Shown piece by piece: positions 41,129-49,652 of a stretch of DNA of 64,000 nucleotides. The notes beneath the pieces are model-generated. The model was not told the origin of the DNA, did no database searches, and worked only from the letters and a program-made list of their open reading frames with translations. The stretch lies in assembly GCA_021776195.1 (NCBI GenBank), contig JAJFGK010000129.1, positions 1-64,000 on the forward strand. Direction: 5' to 3'. Numbering within the stretch: position 1 is the first letter of the stretch; each line of letters starts with the position of its first letter. The translations under genes and the position numbers were made by a program. This DNA is from Kiloniellaceae bacterium. Lineage in GTDB: Bacteria > Pseudomonadota > Alphaproteobacteria > Kiloniellales > Kiloniellaceae.

Positions 41129-43381
41129 GTGAACTTTTCAAACATTGCAGGGATCGGGCGACCGCGAGCTCTTGCGATGGTCCTGTCCGTCGTGGTCCTT
41201 TTCCCCCTGGCGACTGCCTACCTTGTGAATTACGCCGTCCATCATATCGTCGCGGCCGAGGCCGAGCGGACGTCACTTGCATGGGCCAACTACATCGGTG
41301 CGAAGCTGCATCGGATCGATAGTATCGCCAAAGGCAAGAATCTCACGCTCGACGAGCAAAGACTGCTCGAGGATGCCCTCGATTTCGGCGAAGCTTTCCG
41401 TTTCAAACTGTTCAACGCCGCCGGTCGCCTGGTGATGATCTCCGATAACCTGGGCGAGGACCTGCCGGGTTCCGAGCTTCTGGGCGAGCACAACGAAAAG
41501 GCGGCTTCGGTTCTCGCAACCGGTGCACCCTACACCCAGGTCGAGAGCGGCCAGGACAGACCGGACCGCCCCGACACCTATGTCGAAAGCTACGTCCCAG
41601 TGGTCCGGAATGGCGAGACTGTCGCCATTGTCGAGGTCTATGTCGATCAAACCGCACATGCCGTCATCATTAAGTCCGAGTTTATCAAGTCGGGCCTCAT
41701 GATCCTCGGCTTGACGCTCCTGATTCTCTGCCTGCCGCTCCTGACGCTAATGCTGCAAGCGCGCAAGATGCGCGAGCAAAATGCCGTTCTCGCGATCGAG
41801 CGCAGCAAGGCGCTGGTCGCCAAACAGGCTAAGTCCGAGTTTTTGACGAACATGAGCCATGAAATCCGCACCCCGATGAATGGAGTCCTGGGGATGCTGA
41901 GGCTTCTTTCCGACACGAGCCTGACGGACGAGCAGTCGACGTACCTGCAAGCCGGACAACGCTCAGCCCGAGGCCTCCTGGTAATCATCAACGATATTCT
42001 CGATTTGTCGAAACTGGAGAGCGGCAAGCTGGAACTGGTGGAAAACAGCTTCCATGTTGGCCAACTGATCGACGAAATCGTCTCGATCTGCGCTTCGGGG
42101 GCCGCGAAAAAAGACCTCGTCTTCAACGTGGTCTTGGACCCCAGTCTTCCCGAGTGGCTAATCTGCGATTCGGGCCGGTTGCGCCAGATCCTCTTCAACC
42201 TGGTCGGCAATGCCGTCAAGTTTACGACCCAAGGCAGCGTCACTATCGCCGTCTCGCATCAGATGCTCGACGGGGATCGGATGGAGTTGCGCTGCGAGGT
42301 CTGCGACACCGGCATCGGCATCCCGGAAGAGGTCCAGGACCGCCTCTTCTCGCGGTTCACCCAGGCCGATAGCAGCACCTCGAAGCAATTCGGCGGCACC
42401 GGCCTGGGCCTCGCTATCTGCCGGCAAATCGCCGAGCTGATGGGCGGCAAGATCGGGGTCAAAAGCAAGCCGGGCAAGGGCGCCCACTTCTGGGTTACGA
42501 TTCGCTGCCGCGCCGGACAGGCGGTCGACAGCGCCCAGGCGTTACCCACCAAGACCGCAGAGGCTGAAGGACTTCGCATCCTCGTCGCGGAGGACAATCA
42601 CATCAATCAGTTCTTCGTGACGCAGCTGCTGGAGAAGATGGGCCACCGCGTCGAGGTGGCCGGAAACGGCGCGGAAGCTGTCAACGCAGTGACCGCACGG
42701 CCCTTCGACCTGGTCTTGATGGACGTGCATATGCCCGGAATGGACGGCATCCAGGCGACCCGCGAGATTCGAAAATTGCCTGGCGAAGCCGCCGACATCG
42801 CCATTGTTGCCCTGACCGCCAACGCCATGAGCGGACACCGGGAAGAGTACCTGCGGGCGGGCATGAACGACTACGTCAGCAAGCCGATCGAGACCAGCGA
42901 GTTGCAGGCGGCCATCGCGCGGACCTGCGGTCGGCGGTCTGGCGGAACCTTATTGGGACTTACGACGCCGAAAGAGAGTCAGGAGGCCTTGGACAGTGTC
43001 GGGTTGGACCGGCCGGCGGCGCCGGGCGATGAGAATCCGCCGCTGGTGGACAGCGCCAAACTGGCCCATCTGCACGACACCATCGACAAAGACGCATTCC
43101 ACCGATTGATGTGCACGCTACCGAACGAGTACGGCGCCGCGCTAGCGCAGATCAAGGCGGCGCTCGAAGCCGATGACCTGAAGGCCGCGCAGGACGCCGC
43201 CCACAGCCTGCGAGGCATGGCGGGCAACTTTGCCGCGGAGCGGATCGCGGCCCTTGCGCACCAGATCGAATTCGAAGCCCGCACGGTCGAGGAGGCACAA
43301 GGCCGCACCGCTCGAATGGAGACCGCCATCGAGCAGACTCGCGCCTGGATGGAGGCCAATGTCCTGAGGGACAGGGGCTAG
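41129..43381 (+). CDS. Hybrid sensor histidine kinase with receiver and HPt domains
   Basis: A 750-residue membrane sensor. Two membrane helices (about 14-36 and 188-210) enclose a periplasmic sensor domain of about 150 residues. HisKA follows with His244 in [11 protein letters not shown], then an ATPase domain ([27 protein letters not shown]), a receiver with Asp532 in [12 protein letters not shown], and a C-terminal HPt domain with His692 in [11 protein letters not shown]. This is the BarA/ArcB-like phosphorelay order. I chose GTG 41129 with GGGGGCG before it. No cognate response regulator is adjacent. Its TAG stop shares CTAG with the convergent XRE gene. Confidence 0.92.
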   Translation: MNFSNIAGIGRPRALAMVLSVVVLFPLATAYLVNYAVHHIVAAEAERTSLAWANYIGAKLHRIDSIAKGKNLTLDEQRLLEDALDFGEAFRFKLFNAAGRLVMISDNLGEDLPGSELLGEHNEKAASVLATGAPYTQVESGQDRPDRPDTYVESYVPVVRNGETVAIVEVYVDQTAHAVIIKSEFIKSGLMILGLTLLILCLPLLTLMLQARKMREQNAVLAIERSKALVAKQAKSEFLTNMSHEIRTPMNGVLGMLRLLSDTSLTDEQSTYLQAGQRSARGLLVIINDILDLSKLESGKLELVENSFHVGQLIDEIVSICASGAAKKDLVFNVVLDPSLPEWLICDSGRLRQILFNLVGNAVKFTTQGSVTIAVSHQMLDGDRMELRCEVCDTGIGIPEEVQDRLFSRFTQADSSTSKQFGGTGLGLAICRQIAELMGGKIGVKSKPGKGAHFWVTIRCRAGQAVDSAQALPTKTAEAEGLRILVAEDNHINQFFVTQLLEKMGHRVEVAGNGAEAVNAVTARPFDLVLMDVHMPGMDGIQATREIRKLPGEAADIAIVALTANAMSGHREEYLRAGMNDYVSKPIETSELQAAIARTCGRRSGGTLLGLTTPKESQEALDSVGLDRPAAPGDENPPLVDSAKLAHLHDTIDKDAFHRLMCTLPNEYGAALAQIKAALEADDLKAAQDAAHSLRGMAGNFAAERIAALAHQIEFEARTVEEAQGRTARMETAIEQTRAWMEANVLRDRG

Positions 43382-43758
43382 GCCGCCAGGTCTTCGTCCA
43401 GGTCCAACACCCGTTGCAGCCGCGTGACATCGGCCGAAACTTCGATCAAGAGGGCGGCGAGTTCCTGTTGCATGGCCAGCGCGCGGTCGAGCTTCTGCGC
43501 GATCTTGGCCGTCTCGGGCAGGACCGGGGCATACTCCTGAGCTTGCGGCCTGTCGCCCGTGAGCAGCCAGATCATCGGCATCTGAACCACGCCGGCCAGC
43601 TTCATGAGCTTGTCGACACGGGGCTCGCTTCGGTCGTTCTCCCAGTTCTCCAGTGTCTTGCGCTGCACGCCAATGCGGCGCGCCAGTTGATTGACACTGA
43701 ATCCAAGCTGGTGCCGCGCCGCTTCGATGCGGCCGCCGATGGTGGTTCGTTCAGGCAT
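43378..43758 (-). CDS. XRE-family transcriptional regulator
   Basis: A 126-residue regulator. The Cro/CI-type helix-turn-helix spans about residues 8-63 ([24 protein letters not shown], then [20 protein letters not shown]). The C-terminal 55 residues form a predicted helix or coiled coil, likely for dimerisation. It converges on the hybrid kinase and shares its terminal CTAG. Targets unknown. Confidence 0.88.
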   Translation of the reverse strand: MPERTTIGGRIEAARHQLGFSVNQLARRIGVQRKTLENWENDRSEPRVDKLMKLAGVVQMPMIWLLTGDRPQAQEYAPVLPETAKIAQKLDRALAMQQELAALLIEVSADVTRLQRVLDLDEDLAA

Positions 43759-43921
43759 TTGCGTTCATTCCTTTCGGTGTTTCGAGAGTGGGGACCGCGC
43801 AGCAGGCAGTCCGAACAAGGGTCTTGAGGTTCTGTCGTTGCCAACTGGGCTCCGGCCCACGGCCGAAGCGAACCGGCCCGGTTCGCAATTATTTGGCAGG
43901 TCTTGGTTAATTTTTTGGCGC

Positions 43922-45044
43922 TCAGCCCGCCTCGTCGGTCACGCCGCCCTGGATCTTCGAGGCCAGAGCGGCTTCCAGGAAGCCATCGAGATCGCCGTCC
44001 AGGACGCCCTGGGTGTCGCTGGTCTCGACCGCGGTGCGCAGGTCCTTGACCATCTGATAGGGCTGCAGCACGTAGGAGCGGATCTGGTGGCCCCAGCCGA
44101 TCTCGGTCTTGGAGTCGGCTTCGGCCTGGGCGGCCTCCTCGCGTTTTTTCAACTCGTGCTCGTAGAGTTTGGCGCGCAGCATGGACATCGCCTGGGCCCG
44201 GTTGCGGTGCTGCGAGCGGTCGTTCTGGCACTGCACCACAATACCGGTCGGCAGGTGGGTCATGCGCACCGCCGAATCGGTCCGGTTGACGTGCTGACCG
44301 CCGGCGCCGGAGGCCCGGTAGGTGTCGACGCGCAGGTCCTTGTCCTCGATCTCGATCTCGATGCTGTCGTCGATCACCGGATAGACCCAGACCGAGGCGA
44401 AGGAGGTGTGGCGCCGGGCCGCGGAGTCGTAGGGCGAAATGCGCACCAGGCGATGCACCCCGGATTCGGTCTTCAGCCAGCCATAGGCATTGGGGCCCTT
44501 GATCTGGATCGAGGCGGATTTGATGCCGGCCTCTTCGCCCGGGGTTTCGTCCAGGCCCTCGACCTTGTAGCCATGCGCTTCGGCCCAGCGGGTGTACATG
44601 CGCAACAGCATCTCGGCCCAGTCCTGGGCCTCGGTGCCGCCGGCCCCGCTGTTCACATCGAGGTAGCATTCGTTGCTGTCGGCCTCGCCGGACAACAGGC
44701 TTTCGAGCTGGCGTTTGGCGGCTCTGGTCGCCAAGCGCGCCAGCAATCCGGCGGCCTCGTCGAGGCTGGCCAAGTCGTCCTCGGCCTCGCCCAACTCGGC
44801 CAGGGTCCTGGCGTCTTCGAGTTCGGCTTCGAGTTCGCGAAATCCGGTGAGGGCCTGGTCCAGGTGAGTGCGCTCGCGCATGATCGCCTGGGCCCGGGCA
44901 CTATCCTCCCAAAGGTCGGGCTTTTCGGAAAGCGCGTTCAGTTCGTCGAGGCGCAGCAGGCTCTGGTCGAAGTCAAAGATGCCTCCGAATGAGCGCCAGG
45001 GATTCGGTGATCTGTCCGGTCAGGTTCTCGATGTCAGCCCGCAT
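43922..45044 (-). CDS. prfB: Peptide chain release factor 2, with programmed +1 frameshift
   Basis: RF2 ends translation at UGA and UAA. The first 23 codons, from ATG 45044, run to an in-frame TGA at 44973-44975; a +1 slip at CTT TGA C joins them to the main frame, which continues [20 protein letters not shown]. The joined protein is about 373 residues, normal for RF2. The GGQ loop is in [16 protein letters not shown]; the domain-2 tripeptide region and [17 protein letters not shown] [13 protein letters not shown] are present. A SD-like GGAGG precedes the slip site. Simple gene finding would start the gene at 44881 and miss the N-terminus. Confidence 0.96.
44972..44987 (-). promoter_or_regulatory. 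prfB: prfB autoregulatory +1 frameshift site
   Basis: On the minus strand CGGAGG is followed by CAT and then CTT TGA C. This is the same order and spacing as the known E. coli site: an internal SD-like sequence three bases before a CUU codon at a UGA. When RF2 is scarce the ribosome pauses at UGA and slips forward. Confidence 0.93.
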
Positions 45045-45119
45045 GGCCTGCCAGGTCCTTCTTAATTCGGAGGATGGGTCGGATAGGTCGTGGGCCCTCT
45101 TTTAGGCGACATGACCTAC

Positions 45120-47555
45120 CTAGTACAAGCCGCCCGTGGAGGAGCTGCGGCTCGACTTGCCATAGGGGTTGTAGCCGCCGTCGAGCAGCACCTGGGCATC
45201 GGTGGGCACGGTGTTCGGCTTGAAGGCCTCGAGGTAGACGTGCTTGTCGCCGGCCCGCGCCACCAACCCGGTGTCGGCGCTGATCCGCACCAGCCGGATG
45301 CCCGGCGGGACCCGGAAGGGAATGCCCGGCTTGTCGGCCAGCACCTCGGCCATGAAGGACTTGAAGAGCGGCGCGGCGACGTTCGATCCGGTGTCCTTGG
45401 GGCCCAGGGTGCGCGGCTCGTCGAAGCCGACGAAGGCGCCGACCACCAGGTCCGGGGTAAAGCCGATGAACCAGGTATCGGTGTTGTTGTTGGTCGTGCC
45501 GGTCTTGCCGCCCAGCGGCTTGCCGATTTCGGCGATCCGCCGTCCGGTGCCGCGCTTGACGACACCTTCCAGCATGCCGACCACCTGATAGGCGCTGGCC
45601 GGGTCGGCGACCTGTTCGCGCAGGTCGGGCAGCAGCGGCGGCGCCTGCGACCTCCAGGGCACCGCGCGGCAGTCCGCGCAGTCGCGCTGGTCATGGCGGA
45701 AGACCGTGTTGCCGTTCTTGTCCTGAATGCGGTCGATCAGGGTCGGCAGGGTCCGGCGGCCGCCGTTGACCAGCATGGCGTAGCCGGTGGTCAGGCGCAG
45801 CAGACTGGTCTCGCCGGCGCCCAGCGCCATGGCCAGAACCTCGGGCATCTCGTCAACGATGCCAAAGCGTCTTGCGTAGGCCGCCACCTTGGGCATGCCG
45901 ATGGTCTGGGCGAGACGAACGGTCATCAGATTGCGCGACTTTTCGATGCCCACCCGCATCGGCGTCGGGCCGTAGAATTTGTTGGTGTAGTTCGAGGGCT
46001 TCCACTTGCCCTGACCCGCCCCCTGATCGATCACGAAGGGTGCATCCAGGATCAAGGTCGCCGGTGTATAGCCGCTGTCGAGTCCGGCCAGGTAAACGAA
46101 GGGCTTGAAGGCCGAGCCCGGTTGACGGCGCGCCTGGGTGGCCCGGTTGAACTGGCTCAGCGCATAGGAAAAGCCGCCGGACATGGCCAGGACCCGCCCG
46201 GTATGGGGGTCCATGGCGACCAGGGCGCCATTGACGTCGGGCAACTGACGCAGCCCATAGCTGCCCTCGGGGTAGGCCTTGCCCTCGCCGTCGGCGCTGA
46301 CCGGCTCGACGAAGACGATGTCGCCGCGGCTCAGCACGTCGCTCGCCTTCTTGGGCCGCGCGCCGATCTTCTGCTTTTTCAGGGTCGGACGCGCCCAGCG
46401 CAGTTCGCCGTAGGGAATTGCGCCGAGGGACGCGTCGGCCAGCCCGATCTTGGCGCTCTTGGCGCCGGCCTCCAGGACCACCGCGGGCAGCCAGTCGCCA
46501 CCGCCCGGCGGCACCTCGAAGGCCGCCAGGGCGGGCAGCCAGTCGCCCTCCGCCGCCAGTTCGACGGTGCCCAGGGGGCCGCGCCAGCCGTGGCGGCGAT
46601 CGTAGGAGATCAAGCCCTGGCGCAGCGCCCGGTCGGCAATCTCCTGGAGTCTCGGATCGACCGTGGTCCGCACCGAAAGACCGCCCTCGTAAAGCGCCCT
46701 CTCGCCGAAACGTCCGATCAGCTCGCGGCGCACCTCTTCGGTGAAAAAGTCGGCGCTGGCCAGCTCGGTCGCGGCCCGGGGCCGTACCGCCAGATCTTCG
46801 GCCAGGGCCAGCCCCGCGGCCTCCGGCGTGATACGCCGGTCGTCCAACAGCCGTCCGATGACCCAGTTGCGGCGGTTGATCGCGGCTTCGCGCTTTCTGA
46901 TCGGGTGATAGTTGTTCGGCGCCTTGGGCAAAGCCGCCAGGTAGGCCGCCTCGCCGACTGTCAGCTCGTCCAGGGACTTGTCGAAATAGTTCAGGGCCGC
47001 CGCGGCCACGCCATAGGACCCAAAGCCGAGGTAGATCTCGTTCAGATAGAGTTCGAGAATGCGCTCCTTGCTCAGCACGTTTTCGATGCGGATCGCCAGG
47101 ATCGCCTCGCGGATCTTACGCTTGTAGGAGACCTCGTTGGTCAGCAGGAAGTTCTTCGCCACCTGCTGGGTGATGGTCGAGGCGCCCACCGGCCGGCGCC
47201 CTTGCGAATAGTTCTTCACATTGGTCAAGATGGCGCGCAGCACGGCCTTGGGGTCGACACCGAAATGGCTGTAGAAGTGCTGGTCTTCCGCCGAGACGAA
47301 GGCGTTGATGACCCGGCGCGGAATCGAGGAAATCGGCACGAAAACCCGCTTCTCGATGGCGAACTCAGCCAGCAGGCGGCCGTCGCCCGCGTGCACCCGG
47401 GTCACGGTCGGCGGTTCGTAGTCGGCGAGCTGGCGATGTTCGGGCAGGCCCTTGCCGTAGTGATAGAAGACATAGACCGCCCCGCCCGCGCCCACGACCC
47501 CGAGGACCAGAAAGAACGCTGAGAAGATGACAAGCCATCGCAGAAGTCGTCGCAC
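45120..47555 (-). CDS. mrcA: Penicillin-binding protein 1A
   Basis: An 811-residue bifunctional murein synthase. A membrane anchor (about 5-28) is followed by the glycosyltransferase domain, with catalytic Glu in FVSAEDQHFYSHFG and the GASTITQQVAKNFLL motif. An OB-like insert comes next, then the transpeptidase domain with the Ser of GSAFKPF (SxxK), SRN and GKTGTTNN. The C-terminus ends in a Ser/Gly-rich tail. GAGAGG lies 7 nt before GTG 47555; a longer frame to 47735 is not supported. It follows amiC and precedes prfB on the same strand, the usual alphaproteobacterial order. Confidence 0.95.
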   Translation of the reverse strand: MRRLLRWLVIFSAFFLVLGVVGAGGAVYVFYHYGKGLPEHRQLADYEPPTVTRVHAGDGRLLAEFAIEKRVFVPISSIPRRVINAFVSAEDQHFYSHFGVDPKAVLRAILTNVKNYSQGRRPVGASTITQQVAKNFLLTNEVSYKRKIREAILAIRIENVLSKERILELYLNEIYLGFGSYGVAAAALNYFDKSLDELTVGEAAYLAALPKAPNNYHPIRKREAAINRRNWVIGRLLDDRRITPEAAGLALAEDLAVRPRAATELASADFFTEEVRRELIGRFGERALYEGGLSVRTTVDPRLQEIADRALRQGLISYDRRHGWRGPLGTVELAAEGDWLPALAAFEVPPGGGDWLPAVVLEAGAKSAKIGLADASLGAIPYGELRWARPTLKKQKIGARPKKASDVLSRGDIVFVEPVSADGEGKAYPEGSYGLRQLPDVNGALVAMDPHTGRVLAMSGGFSYALSQFNRATQARRQPGSAFKPFVYLAGLDSGYTPATLILDAPFVIDQGAGQGKWKPSNYTNKFYGPTPMRVGIEKSRNLMTVRLAQTIGMPKVAAYARRFGIVDEMPEVLAMALGAGETSLLRLTTGYAMLVNGGRRTLPTLIDRIQDKNGNTVFRHDQRDCADCRAVPWRSQAPPLLPDLREQVADPASAYQVVGMLEGVVKRGTGRRIAEIGKPLGGKTGTTNNNTDTWFIGFTPDLVVGAFVGFDEPRTLGPKDTGSNVAAPLFKSFMAEVLADKPGIPFRVPPGIRLVRISADTGLVARAGDKHVYLEAFKPNTVPTDAQVLLDGGYNPYGKSSRSSSTGGLY

Positions 47556-47754
47556 CGATGAACCTCTCGTCCAAATCCGCCGGATCGGGCGGCAAAAAAT
47601 CCCGGACCCGCCGCACTTCCCCGTCGGGGACTGGCCAGGCAAGATAATCCTATATCTTTGCCAACCCGTTAGCGCGGCAATATGGCAAGGGTAAGGCGAA
47701 TTCGCAATCGACCAGACCTGCGTAATTCTACGCACAGCGGCGGATTTCCGCCAC

Positions 47755-48996
47755 CTACAACCGGGTCACACTCTCGTGCCAGTCGAAATAGGACCTGATG
47801 GCCTTAACCATGGCGTCGACCAGTTTACGCTGGTGGTCCTTTTGGCGCAGCAGCCGCTCCTCCTTGGGATGAGAGAGGTAGCCGATCTCGAAGAGGATCG
47901 AGGGCACACTGGCCGATTTCAGCACCGCGAAGCCCGCCGACCGGTGGGTGTTCTTCAAGAGCGGCGTCACGGACCCGACCTGGGAAACCAGGGTTTCGGC
48001 GAAGCGCTTGGAAAGGTTCATGGTCTCGCGCCTGGCCAGGTCGCGCAGAATATCGATAACCTCGCCGTTCTGTTCGTTCAGATCGAGCCCGGCCAGGGAA
48101 TCGACGGCATTTTCCGACGCGGCGGAGCGTGCCGCCTCCTTGTCCGACGCCCGTTCCGAAAGGGTGTAGACCGCGGCCCCGCGGATGCGGTCGGAATCGT
48201 GACTGTTGGCGTGAATCGAGACAAAGAGGGCACCGCCGGCACGCTGGGCGATGGCGATGCGGCCGCGCAGCGGGATGAAACGGTCGTCCCGGCGTGTCAG
48301 AGCGACCCGAAACAGCCCGGTATCCAGCAGACTCCGTTCCAGCGCCTTGGCATAGCGCAGCACCAGGTCCTTCTCGTAGACCCCCGAAACACTCTCGGCC
48401 CCCGGGTCGATGCCGCCATGGCCGGCGTCGATCACCACCATGGGCCGGCTGTCGAGCGGTCGCCGCGAGGGAACGATGTTGGCCAGGGGATCGCTCGAGG
48501 CCGCCGCGGCACCGGGCGAAGCGATCGCCGCCCGTTCGGGCAGGGCCAGATAGGCTTGGCGGCTGACTTCGCGCAGATCGAGGACGAATCGGGGCCCCTT
48601 GCCATCCTTGGGCGGCAGCAGGAAGGCTTTCTCGATCACCGCGGGCCGGGACAGGTCAATGACCACCCGGCTGGTGGTCGGTGCGAAGGTGCCGTGGCGC
48701 AGAGCCGTGACCAGGCCGCTGGGCGGCAGCACCAGGGCATCGCCGGCGCGCCATTGAAAGCGGCTGAAATCGATCACGACGCGAAAGGGGTCGGCCAGCG
48801 TAAAGGTGCGAAAGGCCAAGGGCTCGGACAGATCCAAGGCCAGGCGCACCGTGCCCGGATGATCGCCCAGACGCGCCGCCTCCACCGACGGCTCCGCCCG
48901 CAGACCGTCGGACAGACCAAGAACGCCACAGACAACGACGGCGAAGGCCAACCATAGAACCTTCCAGGTCCGGCGAGGCCGCGCTTTATCTGGCAT
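47755..48996 (-). CDS. amiC: N-acetylmuramoyl-L-alanine amidase (AmiC-type, AMIN domain)
   Basis: A 413-residue periplasmic zinc amidase that splits peptidoglycan during cell division. A signal segment (about 10-33) is followed by an AMIN domain (about 45-150), which binds peptidoglycan, and the Amidase_3 domain with zinc ligands in VIDAGHGGIDPGAE, SIHANSHD and the catalytic Glu in ILFEIGYLSHPKEE. The start is uncertain: ATG 48996, GTG 49008 and ATG 49038 are all in frame. It precedes mrcA and is divergent from rne. Confidence 0.93.
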   Translation of the reverse strand: MPDKARPRRTWKVLWLAFAVVVCGVLGLSDGLRAEPSVEAARLGDHPGTVRLALDLSEPLAFRTFTLADPFRVVIDFSRFQWRAGDALVLPPSGLVTALRHGTFAPTTSRVVIDLSRPAVIEKAFLLPPKDGKGPRFVLDLREVSRQAYLALPERAAIASPGAAAASSDPLANIVPSRRPLDSRPMVVIDAGHGGIDPGAESVSGVYEKDLVLRYAKALERSLLDTGLFRVALTRRDDRFIPLRGRIAIAQRAGGALFVSIHANSHDSDRIRGAAVYTLSERASDKEAARSAASENAVDSLAGLDLNEQNGEVIDILRDLARRETMNLSKRFAETLVSQVGSVTPLLKNTHRSAGFAVLKSASVPSILFEIGYLSHPKEERLLRQKDHQRKLVDAMVKAIRSYFDWHESVTRL

Positions 48997-49652
48997 CAAA
49001 ACACTCACAGCCCCCCCATAGCCGATTTTTCGCCGCATTGCGACAGACATCTGTACCCTTCGGCCCGGCGATCGGGCAGATTTGGGAGAATCGGGCGCCA
49101 CCTTAACCTCCGCCGGTCATTACGGTTTATTCCTGGTCAAAACCCTTTTCCCGTGTCATTGTGCCAACTTCCTGGAAGCCAAAAGCGTTTCTGGCCCGGA
49201 ATTCCTTGCCGACCGACAGAGTTTGTTTAGAGACAACGCTTGTCGAGAGGCAAACGAGGTTTGAATATCGTTTTGGCTCGACTTGGGCTCGGGCTTGGCC
49301 AATGCCAAGCCTATGACGGGCCGAGGCTCGCCGCCCCGGTCAAGACCAGCTTCCCCCCGGCGATCAAAGGCTTAGATCACCGGACGACGAGAACGGACAC
49401 GCGTAGCGCGGTGCCGTTCTGACTGCAACTGAGCTTGACCTTCGTGGGAGCCAAAGACCGCAATGCCAGTATCGCCGAACAGCGTATCGCCGATCACCGC
49501 GGTCATGCCACCACAGACAATCCAACCGACAATCATAACAGTCGCGCGGCGCCAGTCCCTTGCGTTTCGAAAACCCGATGGGAGATGTTTTTCCCGGCGG
49601 TTTCCGAACCAAGCGATCTTGGCAGCAGGACGCGACATGGAGTTAGACCTAC
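48997..49652. other. Long rne leader / amiC-rne divergent region
   Basis: About 650 bp without a supported gene. It must hold the promoters of amiC and rne. A perfect 8-bp stem with a 4-nt loop (GGCTTGGC-CAAT-GCCAAGCC) lies at 49292-49311. Long structured leaders are known to let RNase E regulate its own mRNA in other proteobacteria, and this region could do the same. Small frames here (49082-49264, 49240-49422, 49435-49671) have no good start signals. Confidence 0.55.
49292..49311 (+). promoter_or_regulatory. Perfect hairpin in the rne leader
   Basis: An 8-bp perfect stem with a CAAT loop, about 340 nt before the rne start. There is no T-run, so it is a structural element rather than a terminator. 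Confidence 0.5.
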
